From Niebla homalea (Eukaryota > Ascomycota > Lecanoromycetes > Lecanorales > Ramalinaceae), in NCBI GenBank assembly GCA_019925105.1, contig JAHGAU010000017.1, positions 62,001 through 126,000 of the forward strand: a stretch of DNA of 64,000 nt. The letters run 5' to 3'. Positions 1-11,131 of this stretch are shown here, one piece after another. The notes beneath the pieces are model-generated. The model made no database searches, was not told the origin of the DNA, and saw only the letters and a program-made list of their open reading frames with translations. The first letter of the stretch is position 1, and each line of letters begins with the position of its first letter. The position numbers and the translations under genes were made by a program.

Positions 1-1097
1 TTCAGGGCAAGGCCGGTGATTTTGGCATGGAATGGTCCAGGTACCTTTCGGAGCGTCGATGAATACGCACGCCAAAGTCTCTTGAGTCGGGGTCAGCCAT
101 AGTACAGAGCAACCAGAGCAGGTGAGATTTACGTATATGACTGATTGGCCAACTAGAGCAAGCAATAATCCATAAACAACAACCTTGGGAAGGGAGTTGC
201 GGTCAAGATATCCGCTGCTGGTGTCCCAATCCGAGCTTACGACGGACAACACCCACGCCTCTGCCGATGTGGTTTGATTGGAGTCCATTTTCGTTCATAC
301 ACTTGGAAGAACAGTATAGCGACGCGCTCAATGATCCCCTCTCACAATCCTATATGAGCGAGCCAGTGTCGTCAGTACTAAACGGAGTCCGGATTTCACG
401 TGACGAATATAAAATGAAGATACAAGTCGGAGTCCGAAAGTATCTCTCAAACTTCGGATCGCTAAACTAAGATCCGAAGATCGAACATCGACATACACCT
501 ACATGATCCCAAAGGTTGGATCCCACTATCTGGCCATGCAGGCACAATCAGAAAAAATTCCCGTACGCTTCGCCCGAGCCATCGGAAGGGCTACCGACCA
601 ATGCGGGCTTCTTCGCCTATCACGACAATGCGCCGTGTTACCACTTCGAAAAGGGGATAGGCCAAAGCGTTGATTCGCTAATACTCACCCAATTGACTCT
701 GATTCGAGGTGGAAATGTGTGGTGAGATTGTTGTGATTAGTGGTAGAAATGCTCAAAGGAGGAGACAGGTGAATGCTCTAGCACATCAGTGCTTATAGCT
801 CTTTCCCAAAGCGCCCAAAGAGCGAGTGAGGACGGCCACACGCCAAGAAGATTCCGGGTTTCGAAGCTCTTGCTGTCTGCCCAGGGGGTGAAGACTTTGT
901 TGAGCAAATTGTAGACTGAAGCTGACTCCGGATCCTGGTGAAATCGTCCATGACCTTGATATTCTTATACCGGGATCCGATTAAGAACCACACTTATCTT
1001 CATATACCTTCTGTTTTGGAAACGCCCTGGTGGTTGGCGTATGCCACTTCAGATAGCCTTATTTCGCCTCATGTTTTAGGCAGGGTCTCGTTTAGCA
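1..1097. other. upstream region of the polyketide synthase, no gene seen
   Basis: I see no convincing gene here. Open frames are under 100 codons and do not resemble known families. The stretch directly before position 1098 probably holds the promoter of the polyketide synthase, but I could not define a TATA box or a regulator site with confidence. The start of the window may cut a neighbouring gene, but nothing coding is recognisable at base 1. Confidence 0.5.
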
Positions 1098-4000
1098 ATG
1101 GCTTTACCCTCACTCATTGCTTTTGGCGCTGTTTCACCATGGCCAGGAGCGGAAAAGCTGGGTCTGCTTCGTCATGCTTTGTTAGAGTTGGAAGCTTTAG
1201 GACCGGTCATCGAAGCACTTGAAGGACTCCCAACCCTATGGACAGAGCTGGCAGAGCGGGACCCAAGTTTGAATAGTATCCCTGGCAAAGCTGCTGCGGA
1301 GCACTTATCGCAATGGGCTGCCGGAAAACTTTCCCCAGACCTGGTGGAGGAGAAAGGGAATACCATGAGGATGTCCCTGACGATCGTGGCTCAAATCATG
1401 TATTACGTGAGATACTTACACCAACACGACGAGCAGCTTCGACACGAATCACTCCTCGAAAAGTCCGCGGCGTGTGGTGGTGTCCAAGGATTCTGCATTG
1501 GCCTCCTGAACGCTCTTGCAGTCGCGAGCGCCAAAACCGAGAGTGAGGTCGGAGAATTCGCAGCAGTCTCGGTGCGACTGGCATTTTGTATTGGTGCTTA
1601 CGTTGATCTTGATCGATCCCGTGACGAAGGCGCCTCCAAGGCGTCAACCCTTGCGATCAGATGGAAGACACCAATGACATTAGAGGAGATTGAAAATCTA
1701 GTTTCTAAGCATCCAGATGTGAGTCTTCGTCCCATAAACATCATGTGACGAAATCTAGACCAAGGAACTTCCACTGATTCTGAAAACAGACTTACATCTC
1801 TGTCGTTCGAGACGTTAGAGACCTCACTATATCGGTCGCGGCCTCGGTTGTCGAGCGTTTGCTGGAGGAGCTAACACACATAGGCGCCTCCGTACGGGAT
1901 ACTGGTGTCTCTGGGCGATTTCACCATGCATCATATCAAGCCATACCCCGCAAAATCCTAGAGACTTGCCAAGCACATTACGATCCAAGTTTCAAGGGCC
2001 ATCGCCTCGTAAGGTCAAACACTAATGCACAATCGTTCCCCGATGAGGACACAGCTCTGTTGGCCCTGGAGTCAATCTTGGTTGAGCGTTCAGAATGGTA
2101 CACAACAATGTCAGCATCGACTTCGTTAATGACTACTCAAACCAGCGCAGACCCCTTCATACTATCCATTGGAAATGACCCAGTACCCTCTTCGATCTCG
2201 AAAGTCTTCCCAGTGGTAAAACCGATCTTCCTGACAGATAAAAACATCAAGAAATTGAAGACTTCCAGGGTCTCGCCACCACACGCACCATCAGCAATGT
2301 CGGGGTATCCAGAGGATGCTATCGCCATCATCGGCATGGGGTGTAAGTGGCCCGGTGCGAACTCCGTCGACGAATTCTGGGATCTGCTCACTGAGGGAAA
2401 GTCCATGCTGTCGGAAGTGCCGGAAGGTAGATTCGGACAAGGTCGTCCAGCTCGATCCGCCAGCAATCTGCGATACTGGGGCAACTTCCTACAAGACATC
2501 GAAGCTTGGGACCATGGCTTCTTCAAGAAATCATCGCGAGAAGCCCTGTCCATGGATCCTCAGCAGCGCATCCTACTCCAGATCGCGTATGAAGCATTGG
2601 AGTCATCCGGTTACTTCTCTGATCCGTCAAGACCCGAGGATGTTGGCTGCTACATTGGAGCTTGCGCGGTGGATTACGATTTCAATGTGGCATCTCATCC
2701 TCCTTCGGCGTACTCTGCCACTGGCACGCTGCGCTCTTTTGTCAGCGGCAAGCTTTCCCATTACTTCGGCTGGTCCGGCCCATCACTTGTTCTGGATACA
2801 GCCTGTTCTTCTTCGGCGGTAGCGATCCATACTGCATGCACCGCCTTAAGGACTGGCCAGTGTTCCCAAGCTGTAGCAGGGGGAATAACGTTGATGACAA
2901 GTCCATATCTGTTTGAGAACTTCAGCACCGCTCATTTCTTAAGCCCGACAGGAGGCTCCAAGCCGTTCAGTGCCGACGCAGATGGCTATTGCAGAGGGGA
3001 GGGCGGCGGTCTTGTGGTCTTGAAACGACTCTCCGATGCACTGAGGGATAATGACCATGTCATCAGCGTCATTGCGGGATCCGCCGTCAATCAGAACGAT
3101 AACTGTGTACCAATCACTGTGCCTCATACATTGTCTCAGGGAAACCTATACGAAAAGGTCACGAGACAGGCAGGTGTAACCCCCGAGAAGGTGAGTTTTG
3201 TGGAAGCGCACGGCACCGGTACCCCAGGTAAGCAGTATCTCAATTCAGCAGAGGTGTATCTTGCTGAAGCAGTTTAGTGGGCGATCCCATAGAAATGGAG
3301 AGCATACGTCGAGTCTTTGGCGCAACGAACAGAGAAACCCCTTTGATCGTATCCTCGGCCAAGGGCAACATTGGCCACACTGAAGGCGCCTCTGGGGTTG
3401 CTGCATTGATCAAAGCTATCCTGCAAATGGAGAATCGCCTTGCCCCTCGCCAAGCGCTGTTCAAGTCATTGAATCCCAAGATACCGGCACTCGAGCCAGA
3501 CAGGCTTTGCATACCAACGGCAAACACTGCCTTGTCAGGAGATCGTCTGGCTGCCTGCGTGAACAATTATGGCGCAGCCGGCAGTAATGCGGCCATGATC
3601 CTACTGGAAGCCCCTCGCAATGACACCGACCGTCCATCAAACTCCGAGATAAGTAAGCCCGTCAGATCGATAAGATATCCCATTCAGTTGGCGGCGGCGT
3701 CTACCAATAGCCTTCTCGCCTACTGTAAGATTATCGATGACTTTTGCGGTCAACTGCGTTCTGCTAGGAACGTGCCTGATCAATCAAAGACACTATCGAA
3801 TTTGGCTCTCAGCCTGTCGACGAGGCTCAATCAACAACTTTCCTTCACACTTACGACGTCCGCCACCGATCTCGATCAACTGCAGGCTCAGCTTCGCCAG
3901 CAAAGCTCGTCCAGCAACACTGTCAAGCAACGCCCCAAACAGCCACCAGTAGTCCTGTGCTTTGGAGGCCAAGTCTCCGACAAAGTTGCACTCGACAAGG

Positions 4001-7000
4001 GAGTGTGGGAGGAGTCGACCCTGTTGCGTTCGCATATGGATATCTGCGACCATGCTCTTCGCGAAATGAGCTATCCGGGCATCTATCCTGCTGTTTTCCA
4101 GACTGAGCCCATTACCAATGTGGTCGTCTTGCACTCGGTATTGTTTGCCACGCAATATGCCTGCGCCAAAGCATGGCTCGACTCCGGCTTGAAAGTTGAC
4201 GCTCTTGTCGGTCATAGCTTTGGTCAGCTTACTGCCATGTGTGTCTCTGGAATGTTATCGCTGCCAGATGGGTTGAAACTCGTGGCAGGCAGAGCATCAC
4301 TAATGCAGAAGCATTGGGGGCCCGAGTCGGGCACAATGATCGCCGTTGAGACCGACCGACAGACTATGGAAGAGGTCCAGCGAGCTATGCTTGCATCAGG
4401 TGAGGAGCAGACCTTCGAGATTGCTTGCTTCAATGGAGCTACATCACACGTTGCAGTCAGCGACAAAGCTTCTGCTGCTGATCTCGAGAGACAACTCATC
4501 GAGCGGTCGATTAGACATAGGAAGCTGGACGTTCCATATGGCTTCCACTCTCGATTCACTGAGCCACTGTTACCGCAATTGGAAGATTTGGCATCTTCCC
4601 TCGCCTTCCACGAGCCAACGATACCCCTTGAGACTTGCACGGCCAACGGATCCTGGGCAGAGCCAACAGCGCAGCTCATCACCGCCCATACGAGGGAGCC
4701 AGTCTTCTTCGGTGAGGCAATCCAGCGCTTGCAGGCGAGATTGGGGCCATGTACATGGCTTGAATCCGGGACGGACTCAAGCATCACTGGAATGGTACGA
4801 AGAGCTCTCGGGCAATCTTCAGCAACTGCCAACAATTTCGTCCCGATGCAACTGAGCAAATCCAGCGCCATCGATCTTGTGTCAGATGCAACGATCGCAC
4901 TGTGGAACGCGGGTCATAGAGTGCAATTTTGGGGGTTTCACAAGCTGCAGAGGTCCCAGTACGACCAGATGCGCTTGCCACCCTACGCGTGGGAGAAGTC
5001 AAAGCACTGGTTAGACTTGGACATGTCGAAAGCACTGGGGGCCAAGGATCAACCAAGTGCGTCTTTGACAACAGAGAAAGCACTGCAAGAAAAGCTGCCG
5101 CCTGTGCTCTTACGCCTAAAGTCGACCGACTCGCGTGGACATCACTTCCATGTCGATCCGAGTAGCGAGGAGTACCAGGACATCGTCAAAGGTGTTGAGT
5201 CCTCCGGAAATGCTTCGTCCCCATCCGCGCTTTACATCGAGCTGGCAACCAGAGCGCTGAGGGTGGCTAGTGACCCGGGCGAGGGTGTCTTGCTCTCACT
5301 GCAAAATTTTGAGCTGCACTCTCTTCTGGGTCTGAGCTTGCATCAAGCCGTCAACCTTGATCTTCAACAGCTTGCACAAGGCTGGAAGTTCGCAATCACG
5401 AGTTCGGACGGCAGCCAAAAGGGAGCAAACAGTGTTGCGGAAGGTGTAGTCAATCTCAAAGCTGCGGACGGCAGCCTCGCTGATGAGTTCTCCCGATATG
5501 AAAGACTGACGAGTCATGACCAAAACTCTGCCATTGCGGATGATTCTCGGAGCGAGTCACTCAGAGGGAAGGTAATGTACAAGATGCTCAGCAGAGCCAA
5601 TGATTACCCTGATTGGTACCGCGCCGTTAAAAGTGTGGCTGCCATGGAATCTCGAGTTGTGGCCAAGATCGGACGCCCAGCAGGAATTCCCACGATCATC
5701 TCCAAGCATGCTACCAGCCCCCACATCCTTCTGGAGAGCTTTCTTCAAGTCGCCAGTGTTCACGCCAACTGTTTACATGAATGTGTCGGCGATGAGATAT
5801 TCCAGTTCTCCAAGATGGACTATCTACAGGCGTCGCCAGGATTCAATCCCCACTCCCACGCAGAACCTAGAACAATGTCCTGGGACGTTGTCGCCTACAC
5901 CTCTATGAATGCAGGACAGATAGCGTACGACATGTTCGTCTACGACACCGCCACTAGCCGTCTTGTCTTGCTCTTGTTAGGAGTTCATTTCACGAGCCTT
6001 CGACGACCAGTCACGATCTCGGCTAGCCACGATATGACTTCTGCGCCCGCTCAGGCCATCCCACCCGTCACGAACACTAAGCAAGAGCGGGTCGAGATTG
6101 GCCCAATCGGTCAACCATCGGTAGAGTCCCCACCACAGATCGAGATGACCAGACCAAGTAAAGACGGCAAACAGTGCATCTACGAGGACATCTGTGGTCT
6201 TGTGGAAAAGTTGGCCGACATTCCCGAGGATCAAGTGGCTGGAGATAAGAGCTTCGACGACGTTGGGGTGGATTCGTTGATGATGATCGAGGTCATCAGC
6301 GAACTGTCTAGTCTATATAAGGCAGATTTACCGATCGACGAGTTGGAACAGCTTACCGATATCGATTCGCTCGTCAACTATCTACATGGCAAAGGCTGCG
6401 TGAGCAGCTCTTATGTGGAAGGCGATGATACTGCATCATCTTCAAGCTCGAGCATCACTGTATCGACAGGTGTGAGCACACCACCCGACTCAGCTTCGGA
6501 AGACTCTGCAGTGACAAAACCCACTGTTGCTGCACCACGAGCAGACTACCTGGATTCAAAAGACACCAAGCCGCAGGCACGTCCAGTCCCTGGGATGCCA
6601 GATGGCAAGAGCTTGCCGCCCTTGGACATGGGTCCCTCCGGTCTTCAGAGTGTCTTTGAGCGTCTGCGCTTCGATTTCGAAAAGCACGCTAAGCAGACAG
6701 GCGCCAAAGGCTTCTGGACAGACGTCTACCCTGAGCAGGAAGATCTAGTTTGTTCGTACATTGTTGATGCTTATCGCGAGCTGGGCTGTGATCTGGCAAA
6801 TCTTGCTGCGGGTCAGCCACTACCTTCGATGAATACATTGCCCAAGCACAAGCATCTTGTCTCGCAAATGCGCAGGATCCTGGCGGATAGTGGGTTTCTG
6901 GAGCTGAGGAGCACCGAGGAGTATGTTCGAACATCCAAGACTTTTGATGTGACATTGACTACAACCAAATATGAACGGATGCTCCAGAAGCACCCGCTTT

Positions 7001-9130
7001 ATCATTTCGACACTAAGCTGCTCAATGCCACGGGCACCCGTCTTGCCGAGTGTTTGACTGGGAGAAAGGAGCCACTGTCCTTGCTCTTTGGAGACAAAAA
7101 CAACCGCGAGCTCCTGGCTGGATTCTACGCTGGGAACCAGATGTTGAGGGCGGCAACTCATCTTCTTGTGGATTTCGTGGGCTCTACCTTCTCGGCTACG
7201 CAATCTGATGGTACACTTTCCATCCTGGAGGTAGGTGCTGGTACAGGCGGCACCACCAAGTACATTGTCGAGCATTTGACCCGTTGCGGTGTCCCATTCG
7301 AATATTATTTCACAGACATATCCCAGTCTCTGGTCAATCAAGCCAAACGTAACTTCTCCAGCTATCCGCAGATGAAGTTCATGACCTTCGACTGCGACAA
7401 GCCAGCACCGCCAGATCTCCACAATAAATTCCATCTGGTCATCTCGACCAACTGCATTCACGCCACAGGTAACATTACAACATCCACCACCAACATCCTC
7501 CCTGTGATCCGCGATGATGGCGCCCTTTGCGTACTCGAATTCACGAGGATACTGTACTGGTTCGACTTGGTCTTTGGTCTCCTGGAGGGCTGGTGGCTCT
7601 TCAGCGATGGCCGCCAACACGCCCTGGCGAGCGAATCCTTCTGGGACAAGAGCATGCGGGCAGCTGGCTACAAGCACGTTTCTTGGACCGATGGCAACAC
7701 TGAAGAGGCCAAGACACTTAGGCTCGTTTGCGCCTTCAAGGGTGCAGCGGCCAAGGGAAAATCGAGCTCGGCATCACCACCATCTGGCGGAACAGTCGAA
7801 AAGAGATCCGGAGTCCCAATGGAGGAGATTGTGTGGAAACAAGTTGGTGATCTGGCCTTGTCTGCTGATGTGTACTACCCAAAAACACCTGATCCACCTG
7901 GAAAGAAGAGACCGATAGGTACAGACCACCGCACCTCAGAGCGATGCTTGCAGACTCCTTCAGCTAACGTACAATGATGCAGCTCTCCTCATCCACGGCG
8001 GAGGACACTTCCTCTTCGGCCGCAAAGACGTACCTATGAAGCACATCCGCACGCTCATCGAGCGTGGCTATCTTCCCGTCAGCACCGACTACCGGCTCGT
8101 CCCCGAAACGACGCTGTTCGAGGGCCCGATGACCGACTGCTGCGACGCTCTTAAATGGGCGACGGAGATCCTACCGACCCTTTCACTGGCGGGGCCTACT
8201 GTCGTGCCTGATCCCAGCAAAGTGCTCTCAATTGGGTGGTCCAGCGGTGGACAGCTGTCGATGAGCTTGGGCTACACGGCTCCTGCGCGGGGGATCAAGG
8301 CGCCCGATGTGGTGCTGGCAATGTATCCGCCGAGTGATATGGAGTCAGATCGTGAGTCACATGCATTCATCTATCCGCTCTCGTTCCAGAAGACAACGGG
8401 AAGACTTGCTGACGTGATGACTTTCTACTGACAGACTGGCACCAACCCTGCTATCCTCTGGCCGCCGAGGAAGAACCACAAGAGGTCGACAACCTTCTGG
8501 AAGGCGTCAAAGACAGCGCTGTAAGCCATCCCTCCTGCTCCCTAACCTCCCTCGCTCTCCTGAGAAACCTTTCATCTTGTGCCCTCTCTCGTAGCCCCCT
8601 TCACTACCTGAACCAGATCTTCGAACAGTAATCCTAACACAATCCACCAGATCATCGAATACGCCCCCCTCTCCAACAAACGCACCTTCTCCCTCTCCCT
8701 CACCCTGACCGACCCCCGCGCGCGCATCATCCTCCACATGTGCTGGAACAGTTGCACGGTCCCCTACCTCGTCAACCGCCTCCCCTCCCGGGGCGGGTCC
8801 ACCTCCTCTTCCCAGCCACCCTTCCCCCCACCCGAAGCCACCCCGGACCAACTCCACCAAATCTCCCCTCTCTACCAGATCCGCGCCGGTTCCTACAAAG
8901 TGCCGACGTTCATCATCCATGGCTCGGCAGACGACTGGCTCCCCATGAGCATGAGCGAGACGACGGTGGCAGCGATGAAGGAGAAGGGTGTGCGGTGTGG
9001 GTTTTCGGTGGCGGAGCAGTGCAGGCATGCGTTTGATCTGTTTCCGATGGGGGATGGGGATCCCCTTGGGGTGGGATGGCAGTCCGTGGAGGAGGGTTAT
9101 CAGTTTGTGGCGGAGGTGCTGGGCTTGTGA
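1098..9130 (+). CDS. non-reducing polyketide synthase, SAT-KS-AT-PT-ACP-CMeT-TE
   Basis: Makes a methylated aromatic polyketide from acetyl/malonyl units and SAM. Exons, placed by eye: 1098-1718, 1790-3227, 3278-7918, 7983-8351, 8435-8520, 8651-9130; introns are 50-130 bp and all junctions keep frame, giving about 2544 residues, normal for this class. SAT has the GFCIG nucleophile (Cys133) and FHH near 251. KS starts near 382 with DTACSSS (Cys546), HGTGTP (His681) and NIGH (His720); the second intron splits the HGTGTP-VGDP motif. AT has GHSFG (Ser1000). PT has the HHFHV box (His about 1308). There is one ACP, GVDSL (Ser1686). The C-methyltransferase has GAGTGG near 2006. The C-terminal alpha/beta-hydrolase domain has HGGGH (2238-2242), GWSSG (Ser2320), Asp2479/2480 and His2511. 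A CMeT followed by a hydrolase-type TE matches synthases of 3,5-dimethylorsellinic acid and relatives; the exact product is not known. The start ATG lies just before the SAT domain. No tailoring genes flank it. Confidence 0.93.
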
Positions 9131-10498
9131 ATGTATCCCTATGTGGCTGGCTGGGTTTTGCCTGTTCTGCGTACTGAGTGAGAGTATCGAAAGCGGGAAG
9201 AATAGTAATGGGATTGGGAGATGAAAGGGCGTTTCTTTTCTCACGTGTTTGTAGGTAGTATGTTTGTCACGAATAGATTGGACTCTCGTTTCTTTTCCCT
9301 GTCGAAAAGGAGTGAGCCTTCTTTCTTCGTCCACGCGGCGGGGTTCGGTTTGGAGAGGTTCCATCTCTCATCTCCTTCCGTTCTCCCCCTTCGTTGCTCT
9401 TCCCCGCTTGTACAAGGAATCACGAAGGCATGATATCTGCCTCCACCAACACCCGCCCTGATCATACTCCCAACCTGCGCCCTTCTGCCACCCTCCCCCA
9501 GCGCCCCCACTCCACGGGTCTAGGTCACCTCACTTCTCAACAAAAACCCCTCCTGAAAACCCCTCCTGCCCTCTATCCCACCCCACCCCACTATCCCTCC
9601 CTCCAACAAAACTCCCCCGCCTTTCCCTTCTCCATCCCCCCCAATTTTCACACGTCACCCACTCGAGACAGGCTCGGTCTCGCGAAACACACGCCATCAC
9701 CATCCCTCATCAACGGCCCCCTTCCCCTCATGTGCGCGCCTCCATCCATCTCAATCGGATTGGTGTGTTATCATGAAGGATAAGAATCGGGATCCAATCC
9801 AATCCAACCCAATCCAATCCATCCTATCGCCGCCGTCGCGAGAAACCCGGACCCGGCAGCATAGTATGTGTGTGTGCAGGAAGTTTTACCCAACCCCCAA
9901 CAACTCCGGCGTTTTCTTCATTCTTTCGGAGGCGTGTGTTCCATGGTCCGCCCCCACAACGCCTTGTTTAATAAGAAGCCCCCCGCTTCGACGAGCATGG
10001 CTTTTTTTTTTTTTCCTTCGTTGGTGTGGGTGTGGGTGGCCAGTGCAGGTGCAGCGGAAGGAGGAGGAGGAATGTTAGGTCTCGTGGGGGTGTGGGGGGC
10101 ATGGCATGGCAGGGCAAGGCAGGGCAGAAAAGGGGGGTGGCATGATTAAAAGGAGAAGGGGTGTTTGCGGAGGCGGGTGGGTCCGTCTGCGGGGGAGGTG
10201 TGGTATGGTATGAGTGGAGGTTTATTATGCACGGGATGTTGTAGAAGGGGGAGCCAGTGAGACGCGTGATCAAGGATGGATGGCCCCAGAAACGATTCTA
10301 TTGCGAGTGTGAGACAAAAGGCTCAGAGAGAGCTGCGCGGTAGCGAGTGAATAATGGATACAAGTAAACAAGGAAAATCTCACAACCCAGTCACACACAT
10401 ACACATTGATGATCAACCAATTCGACATCCTCCAGCTGCCCGCCACAAACAATTTCCTTTATCCCTACTTCTCCACCGTATCATCATCATCACCACCC
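9131..10498. other. intergenic region with short tandem repeats
   Basis: About 1.4 kb between the polyketide synthase and the convergent KP4-like gene, so it should hold both 3' ends. It is pyrimidine-rich between about 9440 and 9720, carries a pentanucleotide CCAAT-type tandem repeat at about 9794-9821, and a G-rich stretch with GGCA/GGGCA repeats around 10090-10130. No gene is supported; the open frames have biased, repetitive composition. Confidence 0.5.
9794..9821. repeat. CCAAT-type pentanucleotide tandem repeat
   Basis: Five to six near-identical copies of a CCAAT/CCAAC unit in a row. Directly visible; a simple microsatellite, although CCAAT is also the core of a common fungal activator site. 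Confidence 0.8.
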
Positions 10499-11131
10499 TC
10501 AAATCGCCGCATCATGCTCTCCCTCTGCCTCAGCCCCCACAAACTTGGCCGACCTCACCAGATGGCTGTCCGCCGCCCTCTTGGGGTTATTGTGCGCAGT
10601 CCCATCGGCCCCGATGCATTGGCCCGTGCAAACCGGCTTGTCCACATAATTGAAGGTGAGGATCCCGGGAGCGGGGTCGTTGCTCCCCTGATCGACCTCA
10701 TGGATGGGCACGCTGCCGCAGGTGCCGCAGCCGTGCTCGAGCAGGGCATCCATGAGAGGCTTCAGCGTCGCGAGATCGACGTGGCAGTCATCGCACTGCA
10801 GAAAGGCGCAGATGCCGCCGGCGCGGATGTTGCCGCCCAGGGTGAAGGTGCCGGCTACGCCTTTACCAACGAAGCCGCCGACGTTGACGGGGGTGCTGCC
10901 GGAGACGCAGATGATGTGTTCGCCCGTGGAGTAGGTGGTGTTGCCCGGCAGGGTGGAGGAGTAGGTGCCGTCGCGGAGAAGTTGCATCACCCCCTCGGGT
11001 CCGTCGTTCTGGACCGTGGCGAGAGGGCAGAGACCGGAGCCGCGGCAGTTGATACCAAGGGCGGTGGTGAGGGTGGGAAGAAGGAGGAGAGAGGCTAGGC
11101 CGGTGGCGGTGGTGATGAGGGAGGGAAACAT
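10499..11131 (-). CDS. KP4-like cysteine-rich secreted protein
   Basis: Single exon, 210 residues, converging on the polyketide synthase. Residues 1-25 form a signal peptide with a leucine-rich core. The mature part starts with the diagnostic GINCRGSGLC box (26-35), and the domain shows the spaced pattern including HGCGTCGS (133-140) and a closing NYV (161-163). Ten cysteines (29, 35, 75, 108, 113, 116, 135, 138, 168, 172) match the number in KP4, the virally encoded killer protein of Ustilago maydis, where they form five disulfides. Chromosomal KP4-like proteins occur in many ascomycetes; some affect plant roots or compete with other fungi, and for most the role is unknown. The last 40 or so residues lie beyond the domain, are charged and have no cysteine. 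The assignment to the family is strong; the activity is not known. Confidence 0.88.
   Translation of the reverse strand: MFPSLITTATGLASLLLLPTLTTALGINCRGSGLCPLATVQNDGPEGVMQLLRDGTYSSTLPGNTTYSTGEHIICVSGSTPVNVGGFVGKGVAGTFTLGGNIRAGGICAFLQCDDCHVDLATLKPLMDALLEHGCGTCGSVPIHEVDQGSNDPAPGILTFNYVDKPVCTGQCIGADGTAHNNPKRAADSHLVRSAKFVGAEAEGEHDAAI

Noticed and set aside
6820..7677. Minus-strand open frame of 285 codons inside the polyketide synthase
   Set aside because: Lies opposite the ACP-MT linker and methyltransferase domain; no independent protein features.
8507..9364. Minus-strand open frame of 285 codons over the thioesterase end of the PKS
   Set aside because: Low-complexity Arg/Gly/His composition; antisense to a domain whose catalytic triad is intact.
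10406..11098. Plus-strand open frame of 230 codons over the KP4-like gene
   Set aside because: Antisense shadow; Gly/Ala/Asp-rich without any family pattern, while the minus strand has a signal peptide and ten ordered cysteines.
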